The notes: generated from the sequence alone by a model not told the origin. A stretch of DNA of 64,000 nucleotides from Apostichopus japonicus (GCF_037975245.1 NC_092575.1:3588501-3652500), one strand, 5' to 3'; shown: positions 23,920 through 36,260, counted from the first letter of the stretch. Made by a program: numbers and translations.

Positions 23920-24470
23920 TACAGTGCGCTTATCCACACTCAGTCCTCTCCTGTACGATTTAAATATACCACTAACGTTGCAGTGATGCAGCCTCCTCAA
24001 GTCAGTTTATCAAGTTTAAATTATTCATACTTGAATAAACCTTCTTGTATCTGAACGTATATCAATAAATACACCTATGTCTATACTTACACCAGCTCCA
24101 CACACAACTAAAGTGATAGCACGTGCCTGTAATCTCCAGAACAAAGCATTTCATTCGTATCTCCAGTGGCAGTGTTCCAAATTTTCTTCACACATTTACC
24201 ACACACATGCACTACCATCGAAAACACCCATATCCTTTGTAAAAGTCGAATTATACGGCAATGGGGAGAAAAATGGTCCCTATAGTATATTGCTGGAAGC
24301 TGTAACCTCTTGGCTCCTATTCACATATGAACAAACTCATATAAACTAAAACGGAAACTCATTGGGGTGGTATATATCAAGAGAGAACGACTAGCATTGT
24401 TTGAAACTCTTTAGTGCTATCGTCAACACTCGAAGGGTGGTAAATCACAAGGGATTGATTCGTCGCGATG
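23920..24470. other. No gene recognised
   Basis: Region upstream of the minus-strand gene. An open frame on the plus strand (24,077-24,349) has no recognised features. Confidence 0.5.
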
Positions 24471-24472
24471 GA

Positions 24473-24702
<230 letters not shown>

Positions 24703-25496
24703 GGGCGGATCCAGGGGGGGCCGACCCGGCCCCGGCCCCCCCTTTTTGGAAATCAGTTGCGTTTTTTTTATGTGGGAGTACTTCAAATTCCTAATAGGCA
24801 TAACTTGGTGAAAGAAAAGCCTAATATATATCCAGCTGCTCTTCCCTGAAACGCGATCGTTTTTATTCCAAATTTGAAACTAAGGCAATTACCAGGCCTA
24901 CGCGACATCACGTATTAATTAGATACGGCTCAGTACTATAGTGCTGACTATTACTGTCAGGGAAAATCAATGCACAGTTAGCAAGTATATCATAATTATC
25001 TGAATGAAACGGGGTGTAGGCGGTCTTACACTATCTAACGCAACGTAGTCGCAAAGAACCTGAAGTATTTTTAAGGGAGGGCCCAAGGAACATGAACTTA
25101 TAGCATGCTCCTCGTGGTGAAACATAATTGCACCTATTAGGTGAGTTGAGTGTACTGTTAATAGTAAGAAAGACTAGTGTAGGTTCTTATGACCAACTAG
25201 AAGGGTTTCTGCTCTCAAACTTTATAGGAGGAGCTTCATCAGTAGTAGCCTTTGAATATTTTATATTCGGCCAGGGCGTCTCGTTCTCAAAATGCATCTA
25301 TTTTCTGTGCACGAGTTTTTATGGACTCATAGTGCAGCTATAAGAGCATCTAAAAGAGCTTCGTGTGAACCTTGAGAGTCAGCTGATTCTTCGTTAGTAT
25401 GAAACCTTGAGTTAACAAGTAAACCTTTGAGATTTTGGGCCCTTTTGTATAGGCTAGAATCGGTTCTTTTGGAAACAGTTTGGATAATTCCGCGTG

Positions 25497-26926
25497 CAGG
25501 GGCGTAGCGAGCGGGGGGGGGGGGGGTGGGGTGTATATAATAATTTGGTCGCTGTCGGCAAATTTTGGGTCTGTCGGCAAAAGGAGAAAAGGTGAAGAGA
25601 GCGGAAGGGGAAGAAAGAAGAAAAGCTGAATAGAGAAAAAGAGAACGGGAGCTTCTTTATCGGTGATTTCGATTTTCCAGTTCTTCATCTGATAAACTCA
25701 TTCACCAATCCAATCACCCGACGCCTGCAAGTTAAAAACCTCTCGGCAAATAACTGATAATGTCACGGCCGTCAGTATAGCTACTGTAGCCAGGCTCAGC
25801 TAGACGAGTGCCAGAATCGCTGGCAACTCAGTGAAAGAAATGGAATTAAAGGCTTCCGTATAGGCCGTAGCCCATGAGTCGTGCTATCGTGTGACAACGT
25901 GTTGTTATTATCCTCTGTTCAGAATGACGTCATCGCAGATGTCATTCGTTCTCCGTGGAAAACTTAAGGACACGGCTCACGAATTGTACACAATTTTTAA
26001 CGTTTCTCGCTTGTATATCAATGAATGTTGTTATTTCTCATTACCGGAAAGTTTTCTGAACGTTTTCATCACGAAGTTTCACTATTTCAACGATCGGTGA
26101 AAGAGAAAACACAGTTCGATAATTGGTCCCAATTAATTCTTCTTCTGCCGACTGCCATAAAAATAATATCGAAATGGAAATTCTACGGTGCCAAATTTGA
26201 CTTAAAATATGCACCAGATTGCATCTAAGGACGTTTCAAAACTAAAAAATTTCCAAAGGGGAGGGGAGACCCCCTACCCTTAGACCCCTGCCCCATTTCA
26301 GTCACCACTTCCAGATCCGTCGGCAAATCAAATTTGACTTAAAATATGCACCAGATTGCATCTAAGGACGTTTCAAAACTAAAAATTTTCCAAAGGGGAG
26401 GGGGAACCCCCTCCCCTTAGACCCCTCCCCCATTTCAGTCACCACTTCCAGATCCGTCGGCAAATCAAATTTGACTTAAAATATACACCAGATTGCATCT
26501 AAGGACGTTTCAAAACTAAAAATTTTCCAAAGGGGAGGGGAGACCCCCTACCCTTAGACCCCTCCCCCATTTCAGTCACCACTTCCAGATCCGTCGGCAA
26601 ATCAAATTTGACTTAAAATATGCACCAGATCATGCATCTAAGGACGTTTCAAAACTAAAAATTTTCCAAAGGGGAGGGGTCACCCCTCCCCTTAGACCCC
26701 TCCCCCATTTCAGTCACCACTTCCAGATCCGTCGGCAAATCAAATTTGACTTAAAATATGCACCAGATTGCATCTAAGGACGTTTCAAAACTAAAAAATG
26801 CCAAAGGGGAGGGGGACGTCCCCTCCCCTTATACCGCCCTCCCCCATTTCAGTCACCACTTCCAGATCCGTCGGCAAATCAAATTCTCCACACCCCCCCA
26901 ACAAAAATCCCTTCGCTACGCCCCTG
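25497..26926. mobile_element. TIR element F2 nested in F1
   Basis: Starts CAGGGGCGTAGCGAG and ends CTTCGCTACGCCCCTG, its near-exact complement. The ends are about 1.43 kb apart and lie between the two internal arms of F1. The right half is a 137 bp tandem array. No transposase is visible. No clear target-site duplication was found, so the superfamily is undetermined. Confidence 0.6.
26192..26886 (+). repeat. 137 bp tandem repeat, 5 copies
   Basis: The word 'caaatttgacttaaaatat' recurs at 26,192, 26,329, 26,466, 26,603 and 26,741. A truncated sixth start follows at 26,879. Units share 'gcatctaaggacgtttcaaa' and 'cagtcaccacttccagatcc'. Variation is concentrated in the G/C-rich 'ggggaggggagaccccctac' segment. 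The array sits inside element F2. Confidence 0.95.
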
Positions 26927-27463
26927 AATAGGAAGCAAGAAATAGTCCACAAATTCCGATATTTTTTCGGTCGGTGATCCGTTTCCGCTTATTATCGGGC
27001 CCTCCCTTAAAAATACTTCAGGTTCTTGGCGACTACGTTGCGTTAGATAGTGTAAAACCGCCTACACCCCCCTTTCATTAATAAGTATATCATAATTATC
27101 TCATTGAACATATCTTGTTTTATGTTTTTTCTTGGGGTGAATCTGGCGTCATAATTTTCGCGCAAAAGAAAAAACGAATCGACGCAATAATAGTGTATCC
27201 ATTGTACATGCACTGTTGAGCGTTCTTAAATATGTGTCTATCGAGAAAAAATATGTGCACAAAAAAGCGTGTCCGCAACGTTTCTGGTTTTTCTAGTTTT
27301 TGGCGAAATGTTTCACCATTTTGCATCTAAGCACTCACAATTAACCAAAAATTTACAAGGGGGAGGGGGCCCCTCCCCTAACCCCTCCCCCAGGACGCAG
27401 ATCACTAAAGTGCTACCATCGGGATGTCGGCCCCCCCCCCTTTCTCAAAATCCTGGATCGCCC

Positions 27464-27466
<3 letters not shown>

Positions 27467-27537
<71 letters not shown>
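27467..27537. repeat. (AT)n microsatellite
   Basis: Uninterrupted AT repeat directly abutting the right end of element F1. Confidence 0.97.
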
Positions 27538-27542
<5 letters not shown>

Positions 27543-27608
27543 CTGATTGTCTGATGAGTTGTCTGAATCTCATAAACGACAAATTATAAGGAGTAAAGTT
27601 TTAGAAAA

Positions 27609-27652
27609 TATATTGGAATTTTCGGTCCCCCTGGGACCTTCGTCAGCAATAC
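27609..27652 (-). ncRNA. Hammerhead-ribozyme-like motif
   Basis: On the minus strand: CTGACGA (27,646-27,640), a perfect 6 bp hairpin GGTCCC-AGG-GGGACC (27,638-27,624), GAAA (27,623-27,620), ATT, then C and CAATA, which can pair with TATTG just before CTGACGA as stem I. AATT would be a minimal self-complementary stem III, as in dimeric hammerheads of Penelope-like elements. One extra A lies between the core and stem II, so the fold is non-canonical. It may be a decayed or merely similar motif. Confidence 0.35.
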
Positions 27653-27994
27653 TAGGCAGTAGAATGAGAAGTACAAAATGTAACACAATGAAAGCATGAC
27701 GCTAGATAAGTGCAAGTTGCATAGATAGAATTATATATATTCATATATATGAAATATCTGTATAAAAGTGCAGACGGTATGGCCAACGACCTTATTATTG
27801 TTGTCTGTTTGTTTGTTTTTGTTTGTATGCAGGCTGCGGGGGGGGGGGGGTGTTATAGACACTGAATTTCTACAATTAATCACAAAGTGAACAACAATCA
27901 GCGAACATCTGAAAGATTTGATCCTGTTTTCAACATTTCGTCGCCAAGATAAGTCTTTATTTCATGAGTGTGAATGGCAATCATCGTTAACTAT

Positions 27995-28900
27995 AACATG
28001 GCAGAGATCTTTGTGAAAGAACCAACTCCACCAAACAACTACAAGAAATCTTGCTCCGTTTGGGCAGGGAGTTGCTACAGAAGCAGCTCCTTGGATTGGG
28101 AGACACTATACTTGTTTAAAAGTCGTGTCTGGGAGCTGTTATTTTGTAAAATTTGTGATGTCATAATGCCGCTATTATTACATACCTTTATCATCGCTTT
28201 GTTTTCTTTTTAAATATTCGAGGAATACTTTTTACAGTGTGTTCACACTGAAAACAACAACATCATTACATCATGTTAATTCGCAAAACCGGCCCAATAC
28301 CCATTACAGTTAACAAACATTGTAATATATAAAGCAAAACTTGAATACTGAATCAAATCTGGTTCGATGATGTCATCTTTTAGACTTGATCAATTCTTCG
28401 GCCGTATGTAGTGTGAAGGAAAATAAACTCTGTGATGTCTCCCAAATGGAATAAGATTTTCCTTAGCTGTTTGGGAATGTTGTTCATGACATTTAGCTCT
28501 ATCACATAGACCGCTAGACATTTAACTCTATCACATAGACCGATAGCTACATTTAACTCTATCGCATAGACCGATCGACATTTAATTCTATCACGTAGAC
28601 CGATCGACTTAACTCTATCACATAGACCGATAGACATGTAATTCTATCACATAGACCGCTAGACATGTAACTCTATCACATAGACCGATAGACATGTAAC
28701 TCTATCATATAGACCGATATACATTAAACTCTTTCACATAGACCGATAGACATGTAACTCTATCACATAGACCGATCGACATTTAACTCTATCACATAGA
28801 CCGATCGACATTTAACTCTATCACATAGACCGATCTACATTTAACTCTATCACATAGACCGATCATGATGGTATGGTTTGTGTCTGCTTTAAAGGGATAT
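27995..28900 (+). repeat. Dispersed repeat family R1, copy B
   Basis: Shares its blocks with copy A (312-895), in order: 'atctttgtgaaagaacca', 'tttgtaaaatttgtgatgtc', 'agctgtttgggaatgttg', 'ctctatcacatagacc' and a final 'gatggta'. It is longer than copy A because the 'ctatcacatagacc' unit has expanded to thirteen copies. Confidence 0.55.
28490..28866 (+). repeat. About 29 bp minisatellite, 13 units
   Basis: 'tctatcacatagaccgatag' plus a variable 'acatgtaac' or 'acatttaac' linker, repeated thirteen times with small changes (gctag, gatcg, gatct). The minus-strand frame (28,380-28,637) with repeating 'IELNV..GLCDR' is a by-product of the repeat. Confidence 0.95.
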
Positions 28901-29040
28901 CCCGGTGGCTTGAAGGTCAATGTTTAATGTTTTAGGTTATGCTTTTGAATTTTGAATGTCCCAAACCCCTAGTCTGAAATGATGGAAGTGGACCCCAAGA
29001 CTACTGACAATAATGCAAATTCGCCTATCAATGTACTTCG

Positions 29041-29090
29041 CGAATATATATATATATATATATTTTTTTTTCCAACTCATTACGATTTTC

Positions 29091-29178
<88 letters not shown>
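29041..29178. repeat. (AT)n microsatellite
   Basis: Two AT arrays with a short T-rich interruption near 29,062-29,090. Confidence 0.97.
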
Positions 29179-29179
<1 letters not shown>

Positions 29180-29199
29180 TATTCAGTACGTTACATTAC

Positions 29200-32100
29200 C
29201 ACGTGACGCGAAATACTTAACTAATTGTTCTGGCAGGTGACCAAATTAATATACGACCTCATCTCAAGTATGTACGACATTTTCCGATTGTCAGCCTCTA
29301 ACTACAATCAAACGAAATGGTCAAAAAGTTTTGAAAACAATTCTCTCCCGGAACAACCACTGGATGACGAAGAGCATCCTCAAATACCAAATTAAGAATA
29401 TCCAGGTATACTGGTTTCGTGAAATTAGTTTTTAACCCCGCCCCGTCCCTCCACGCCCCGCCTCACGCCCCGCCTCAACTCCCCCCCCCTTTTTCTTTTC
29501 TTTTCTTTTTCTCACCGCAGACCTGCGCAATATCACTGTCAACGCTATACCCTTGTATATTTTAGCATAAAATGACTGAGGCGAGTTTTTACCTCCATGG
29601 TTTACCGGACCGCAAGTTGCTTATACAAGGACAATGGCTCTTATGTGTTGACATCAGCTTTAGAGCGGCTTGACTTCCTTTCTTGGTCAAGGTCATTGGA
29701 AGAATGACTAATTAATGAGTTTTAAATCATCTTTTCCTTCCCGTCGTAATTCTCTGCTGTTGTGGTCACATGTGGTATAGACAAAGATTCCAGGGGATTC
29801 TTTTGGCTTAAATAACGTCTTTTCGTGTTTAATCGCTAATTTGCGGTAAAACATATATGCTCCGCTGAGTCATTGTTCAAAATGCGATTGAATTTGATGG
29901 TGCTAATTACACAGTTATTATTTTTTCCTTCTTTTACCTTCAAAGAATAAAGAAGGTCGCCCATCTAAGAACTGATTAAATTAAAAGTTTGAAGTCAAAT
30001 AAAGCTTTAATACATATATTGTTTATTATACATTAACATTAATTAACATGTAAATTCAAAGTATGGGTGCAATGCGGTGACCAACTAATTTATTTTATTG
30101 ACTGTTTGCAAAAAAAAAAGCTGAACCGGTCACTGCCAAATTTCAAGGAGACGTATTGTTGTGGCGCTACGCATGGATGAAACATTCCATCAGATTCATG
30201 AATCAATTTACAGGTTTTTAATAGGGTTCTAACTTCTGTCATATTAAGTTGTCAACTCTCTCTCTCTATATATCGCTCTTTCTGGTTTAAACCCGGCATC
30301 TTTCTGTCTATAGAAATCAGTTCATCGGTTTGCAAACAGTTAGGCCCACAACCCAACATCTATACCATGAGGATTGAGTCGCGGCCTATCAGTCCCTCAA
30401 GTTCAGAACTGACGCTCATAAATCATAAACAAATAGCTTGAATTAAGGGAGCAGTCAATAGGGCTGACGATATCCATATATTAAATTTCCAAGGGAACTG
30501 CAACGTCAAGCAGCGTATACCGAAAGAAGAATGCTAAACCTATTGCCCTATAATATGCTAGAAAGACGGATATTGGTCACCCATGCCCCAAATTTGTCAA
30601 AGTATTTTAATACTCGGACTCTAAATGTAGTTGTGTTATACACTGAGATACTTAATTGTCTATTGTAACACGCCTCATTGGCTAGGAGTGGTCACGTGAA
30701 ATTATTTTGGAAGATTTCTAGCAACTTTTAGCGTGCTACAAATTAGCGAGCCAATACCGATGACCTTTGACTTTATGAAAAGTAAGAAAGAAAAGAAAAT
30801 ATGTGAGCCGTGCAAATGAAGCCGACAGGTTGTTCAGATAAAATGGCGTTCAACGAAAGTTGACTGTCTCTCTTATAATTATATGCATCTTCTTCTTATA
30901 CGTTGACAAAGTTCAAACAGGCAGCTATGCTGGCGCACAGCCAAGTTTAACGTGAACGACATAACCCGCACAAAACTGAAATATTTGAAATTGTGACGGT
31001 ACAGCCTATATGACGATGGCCGTCCTATTATATGTAGCAACATACGATATACAACCTTCCGCCATTACACGGTATAGACGGCTTCCTGTTATACACATAT
31101 CCTATACCTCCTATATCCTATACATATCTATGTGCATTCATCTGTAATACACGATATTTTGAAGAGTATATATGATAATTAAACTACGGTACTGCAGTAA
31201 TCAAAACTACAGTAACGTTCTTCCCGAAAGGTAGCGAGGACGGTATTGAAGAACTTATCATGGATAGACTACGGATGTGTGACCTGATTAATTTCACTTT
31301 GGCTTCGGCTTTGAGTACACCGTTTCTGTATGCTGCCGCGGTATATTCATTGCCGATTTTGCAATCCGGTGTCCCCCTCATAATTTCTTACGATCAGTTA
31401 GAGTGACTCCATAGTTTTCCCTTTCCGAAAACAAAAAAGCAGGCAGATTTATGGTGATTCAAGGCATTTTAGACATTTTAGTTTCATTAAATCGAAAAAT
31501 TACGTAACCGGAGCTGATTCACGGGTAGCTAGTATAGGCCTGCTATGCTAAACTTTCACTCCTTCTTTATCAAATTCTTATCGGTCATCGGATACCTGAC
31601 ATGAATTAATTTTGGAACACCAGTGTACGCAGGCGAAATAGAGGGCGCAATTAAAGATTCAGCCAAAAGCATGCATATGAAGACCTGTACCTGTCCAAAG
31701 AGACTCAAGAAATGAAAGACGTGAGGCATAAACCATATACTCAGACATGTAGATGGGGTAGCGTAGGGGAAGTGAGATGTACCTGTTCTTTCTGATACGC
31801 TAAATTGTTATTTATTGTACGGAAGAGGTGAACCGTTTCCCGTAAATATCACAGCTATCTTTTAATAAGCTGCAGTGTATTCGGAATTTCAGGGTTGGTT
31901 TCCTAGAAAGAATTGACTTAGGGATTCATTTTATTTCTCATACCTCGTCTACCAGTGGCGTGGGTGAGGGGGGGGGGGCTAGGGAGCCATGCTCACCCAC
32001 TTTAATGGAGGAAGAGAGGGTCCATTTGGGGATTTTTTTATTACATTCAGTAGGGGAATAACAAGACCACCTCTCCAGGTGTACACCCCATCATACAACC

Positions 32101-32540
32101 CCACACAAAAATTAAAGAGTATTTATTGGCACAAACTTGCGTTTAGAACTAATATTTGACATAATTTGTGACCGCCTTAATTTGCCTCAGAATGCTCAAT
32201 TTGACGTCTTAACGTCAGACCGCCCCACCCCCCCCCTTGACATATTAGCATATTTGAAATCCAGATATCTTAAATCTGAATAGGTATAGAAATATATCAC
32301 TGTATTGCTAGCAAATTAAAGTGGCCCTTTTAAAGTTGCAAATCTTTTTTGCTTATCTAGTGCCTTCAAATTTTGAACTGGTTATCATATGACACTTATT
32401 TATTATTAAGTGCACAACAGTACTGTTACATTATGAAATAAAAGGTCTGTTGACAATAAGTGGGTCAAAATTATTGATTTGTATCAATATATATATTGTT
32501 TAAGAAAAGTCACCCAGGAAAGAAGCTGGGCACGAAAAAA
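29200..32540. other. No gene recognised
   Basis: About 3.3 kb with C runs near 29,480 and a G run near 31,970. No exon with splice support and no recognisable RNA gene was seen on either strand. Confidence 0.5.
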
Positions 32541-32549
32541 ACAAGCAAC

Positions 32550-32680
32550 GAACCGATTGGTCCGCTCTCAACCCCAGTCCCCTTGCATTGAGACTGTGAC
32601 TGTGTGATCATCGTCAGGTGTGCACCACCATTCACCTCGAAAGGGAACAGATACTTCACATGATCTTAGCCAAAAAGGAC
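32550..32680 (-). repeat. U2 snRNA-derived short repeat / retropseudogene
   Basis: On the minus strand, TTTTTGGCTAAGATCATGTG then AAGTATCTGTTC matches nt about 13-48 of U2 snRNA. The branch-site recognition word is damaged (GAAGTA in place of GTAGTA). The sequence then departs from U2 into an unrelated 'ggtggtgcacacctgac' body and T-rich tail. This fits a SINE with a U2-derived head or a truncated retrocopy. It shares the 'ATCATGTG' variant with the intact U2 gene at 36,069. Confidence 0.6.
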
Positions 32681-32699
32681 AAGAAATTATTTATTTGTA

Positions 32700-35600
32700 T
32701 CAATAGAAAATATTTTTTTCATCTGAAGTAAATTACTGATGCATGCCACGAGAAACATTGAAGTAAATCTGTACACACGAATTACATCTACATACTCATG
32801 TATGTATGACAGGATAAACCAAACATTACTATCCAAAGAAAAAAAGAAAGAAGAAAAATAGAAAATGCGATTTATTGAAAGTAATTTTGATATGAAATCG
32901 CCAAATGTGACAATGGCCTATTTTCGAGGTCCGATTTTAGCCCCTGTGCATCATTGGTATGTGTGATCAACCCCCCGACCTCACACATTGTCAAATCATC
33001 TTGTGTCAATCATCGATGTGATAATAACAGGTTCGGTCTGAGAAACAAGAGAAGAGGAGACCTCCCAGGTCAGGGGTTAAGTGGTCCCTGAGTATCGTTT
33101 GTCACTATTATGCAACGTTTCATTCCTGAAGCGCCACACATAATAGCGGTATTATAAGCTATTTGTAGTTTATACGGAGTGCAAGTTTCCCCGTGTGTCC
33201 ATCTCAACTTCGGAGCTCATTGCGTAGACATACGTGTATATAGACGCTGCATTGTTTGGGGGTATACACTGAGCTTGCCGACTCCGTGCTCAGCAAACTC
33301 CGACATGACTATGATATATGTTTATGGTTCGGTCAATTCCAGGCCGGGAACCACGTCGAATTGTTAGAATTTTGTTGATGTGGCCTGTTGGATAGGAAGC
33401 TAGACCTAGGCTGGAGAGAAAACTTCCACCGTCCGCAATGTTTATACTGCCTGAGGACTGTGCATCTCTGTGCAGGGGATTGTGGGTAAGTGAGATGAAT
33501 AACCAAGTACTTCACTGAGATTTAAGCTGATCGTTTATAATTGAAGGTGGCTGGAAAATACGTTTTCAATTTCAATCTTTCTATTGACAGGTTTTGAAGT
33601 TCAGTTGTTAACCCTGTTTGCGTTTCTCTAGCGCGAGTATTTTCTCTCATGTAACCGTTTGAACGTCATAGGCCTATATCATAGATCGCATAGGCCTATA
33701 TAATACAGTACATTCCATGTATAACGAAGTGCAAGGCTGTTTGCGGTATCGATTTCGAACAATGAAAGACTTGGGTGGGGAGAATTTATTAGTCAATTTC
33801 CCGTTGCACCCCGTATAAGGGCGACCATCACTCGTCGCTGATAATGTGAAAGCTGCACCTGCACGTGATAAAATGCACACTATGTCTTTTCTGACCATGA
33901 TCACCTAAAGCTTGTTATACTGTTAGTTGTATCAGCAGGTAAGTGACATCAAATTCAATTGACCTTCTGTTACTGGACTACTCACGCTGGACGCGTATAA
34001 TATGTTGTGTATGTGGGTGTGTGCGGGTGGTGTGTGTGGTTGGGGTGGGGGAAGGGGTCAGGGTTGAAGGAAGACATAGGTGGGCTTGAAAACGTGAGTG
34101 AAGAGGCAGATGATTTCTATAGTTTGTGATTGGGAGGTGCCTGGTGGCTAGGCCTATAGTGAACATTTTTAGATCATATCTAGGCTATTCAGCTTTGATC
34201 ATGTGAACATTCTGAACGGGAAGTTGGAATGAGGCTCACTGCTCTCAATAATGGTTGAAAAGCATTTGATTACTTTACGTGATATTGTTTTCCATGGCAA
34301 TAACAAGCTCAATATAGTTGCCATTTGAGAACTGCCTCACCAATGATAGAAGTTTGGAGGATAGGACACTTTTTTTGAACGGAGATGGTTGATATTTAGG
34401 ATGAGGCCTAACCCAAATACCTTTTGCGAAGAGCTTGATGGAATCATGCCAATCCTCTCACCTCTATTCACACCCCTGTCCAGAGTCCTGTTGCTGGTGA
34501 TCCTGATATTAAATTCATCACTATATATAATCGTTAGGCTTTTCCGTTTCCAGGGCTTTACAGAAGAGAGGAAGGTGGTTCTTTCTTGAGATTACGGCTC
34601 CTTCCGGTGGCTTTATCTGTGAGAGCAGGGGTTGCCGTTTCTTAGCTCTAGTGCGGTCAGGAGAAATCAATTGGCAATCCATTCTCAGCGAGAAAAAGAG
34701 CTGCCCATACAACCAGCAATTTCCTGCTTAAGAAGGGATAAGTCTTACATCGCTGGGAAACAGGCAAACTTTGAACTGGTATCTTTCAATTTGGCTAGGT
34801 GTCATTTCCTGTTGTGTTTGCATGAGTTCCACGTCAGCAGAGAGATAAAAAATGGCAGTAAATTAAGCCGCTAGGGTAACACTGTTTTGTCTTTACTAGT
34901 CTAATGGTAAATGCATAGGTACTCACTCGTGCGCCCGTAGATTGCAGCAGTTAGGTAACCTATAGTAGGCCTGCATTCAATATAAGTTATCCTCTTAACT
35001 ATCATTTTAGTGACCTAAGCTTTTTACACCCCCCCCCCACCTCGCCCTCGTCACCTTAAATAAGAAGGGGAAGACAACGAACATACAGTGGACACATTAT
35101 CTTGGTGATTGTTTCTCTATTGTAGTAGATATTTTCATACAAATCTACTTTTGATGGTAATAACTAAAGTGCTGAGAAGTGGTGGTACATGTAATAGGTA
35201 GCAGCGCACTACATATTCAACTTAACTTTGCTTGCTGTACTGTACCAAAGAATAACCACAGAAGTGTTTCAATAATACGTCCCTTGTCTAAACTAAGGAG
35301 TAGACAATATTGTCCGTTGTGTCCAACCATAAACGTTTCAATGCGGTTTATTCTATACACACGTGTATTCACTACTGAATATTTGATTTCATCATCAACA
35401 GCTTCCATTACATTTCTACAATGAAATGATTTACGTGCCTGTCGATGTACAAACGCCACTGTTGTTAGTCTTATCTCTGTGTACGGCAGCACCAGTACGA
35501 ACACACCACGAACCAATCAGATGTTGATATGTTATGACGTCATTAAGCTCCGCCCACTGTGGGACGCTTTATTTATCAGCGTGTGTGAATACAGCTTTAA

Positions 35601-36060
35601 CAAAGAAACTAGCATTAATTTGATTCATTTGTGATGTTTTAGGTTTTAATATACAGCGTTGACTCGTAATATTTTTAATTTGTCTTAGATTAATTACGTT
35701 AAATTAATATACTTTTGCTTTATGTCACTTTACTGTACTGTGATGCATATGGTATTAAATAGCGTTTTCATACATACACATGATACTAATACACGCGACC
35801 AGCGTAAACGATAAAAGGCATTGCTCTCGTTTATTCATAACGAAACAAATATTTACCATAATTTCTTTTAAATTTGGAAGAATTGTTTCAAAATTGTACA
35901 TAAAAATGGGAACTTATATCCTAATTGGTAACATGTATGTTCCGTTTTTACGATTGGAGGGCAATTTCTGTATAAAAAAACACTCCTATATTTATTGTGT
36001 GACATCTTCACTGCGGTTGTAACTCTGTTTCGGTAGTTTAAGTTATCAAGCAATACCCAT
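32700..36060. other. No gene recognised
   Basis: Around 35,510-35,570 a CCAAT word, a TGACGTCA (CRE-like) site and a CCGCCC box lie within 60 bp, which could be a promoter or a repeat end. No adjoining exon was found. The rest is featureless apart from a C run near 35,030. Confidence 0.45.
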
Positions 36061-36068
36061 TGTGCAGT

Positions 36069-36260
36069 ATCGCTTCTCGGCCTTTTGGCTAAGATCATGT
36101 GTAGTATCTGTTCTTTTCAGCTTAATATCTGAAACGCGACTCATCGAGTCGCTTGTATATTAAACTGATTTTTGCACTTGGGCTATGGAATAGGAGCTTG
36201 CTCCGTCCTAGCCACGGGTTGGCCCGGTCTTGCACTACCTCCGGGATTCGGCCCACTCCC
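36069..36260 (+). ncRNA. U2: U2 spliceosomal snRNA gene
   Basis: The 5' end ATCGCTTCTCGGCCTTTTGG matches U2 exactly. The branch-site recognition word GTAGTA (36,100s) and the Sm site ATTTTTG are intact. Stems are kept despite base changes: IIa TTTCAG/CTGAAA, IIb GCGACTC/GAGTCGC, III GGCTA/TAGCC, IV CCCGG/CCGGG. This compensation argues for a working gene, not a retrocopy. The stem-loop IV loop reads TCTTGCACTACC where U2 usually has UAUUGCAGUACC. The 3' end was set at CCCACTCCC by comparison with typical U2 length. No proximal sequence element was identified upstream. Confidence 0.93.

Larger units (their letters stand above)
24700..27466. mobile_element. Foldback TIR element F1, 2.8 kb, with nested insertion
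   Basis: The left end CAGGGGCGGATCCAGG (24,700-24,715) is matched by its complement CCTGGATCGCCCCTG at the right end (27,452-27,466). A G-run plus 'ggccgac' follows inside both ends. A second, roughly 100 bp inverted pair lies inside: 24,985-25,088 against 26,994-27,096, sharing 'gggccctccctta', 'atacttcaggttct' and 'gactacgttgcgttagata'. No transposase frame is visible, so it is non-autonomous or decayed. (AT)n repeats flank both sides, suggesting insertion into a microsatellite. Confidence 0.65.

Noticed and set aside
26192-26886. Coding repeat or satellite gene
   Set aside because: The 137 bp units are not a multiple of three and contain stops in all frames. They are part of a transposon.
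27541-27590. A plus-strand CTGATGA followed by a GTTGTC...GACAA hairpin as a hammerhead
   Set aside because: No GAAA after the hairpin and no stem I or III pairing.
28380-28637. Repeating 'GLCDR..IELNV' minus-strand protein
   Set aside because: By-product of the 29 bp minisatellite, not a solenoid protein.
28490-28866. CRISPR array
   Set aside because: Thirteen regular units, but the spacers are variants of one short linker, no cas genes are present and the genome is eukaryotic. It is a minisatellite.
35217-35516. 99-residue minus-strand frame under a promoter-like cluster
   Set aside because: No recognisable domain, and the cluster's orientation and distance do not single it out. Open length is within chance expectation.
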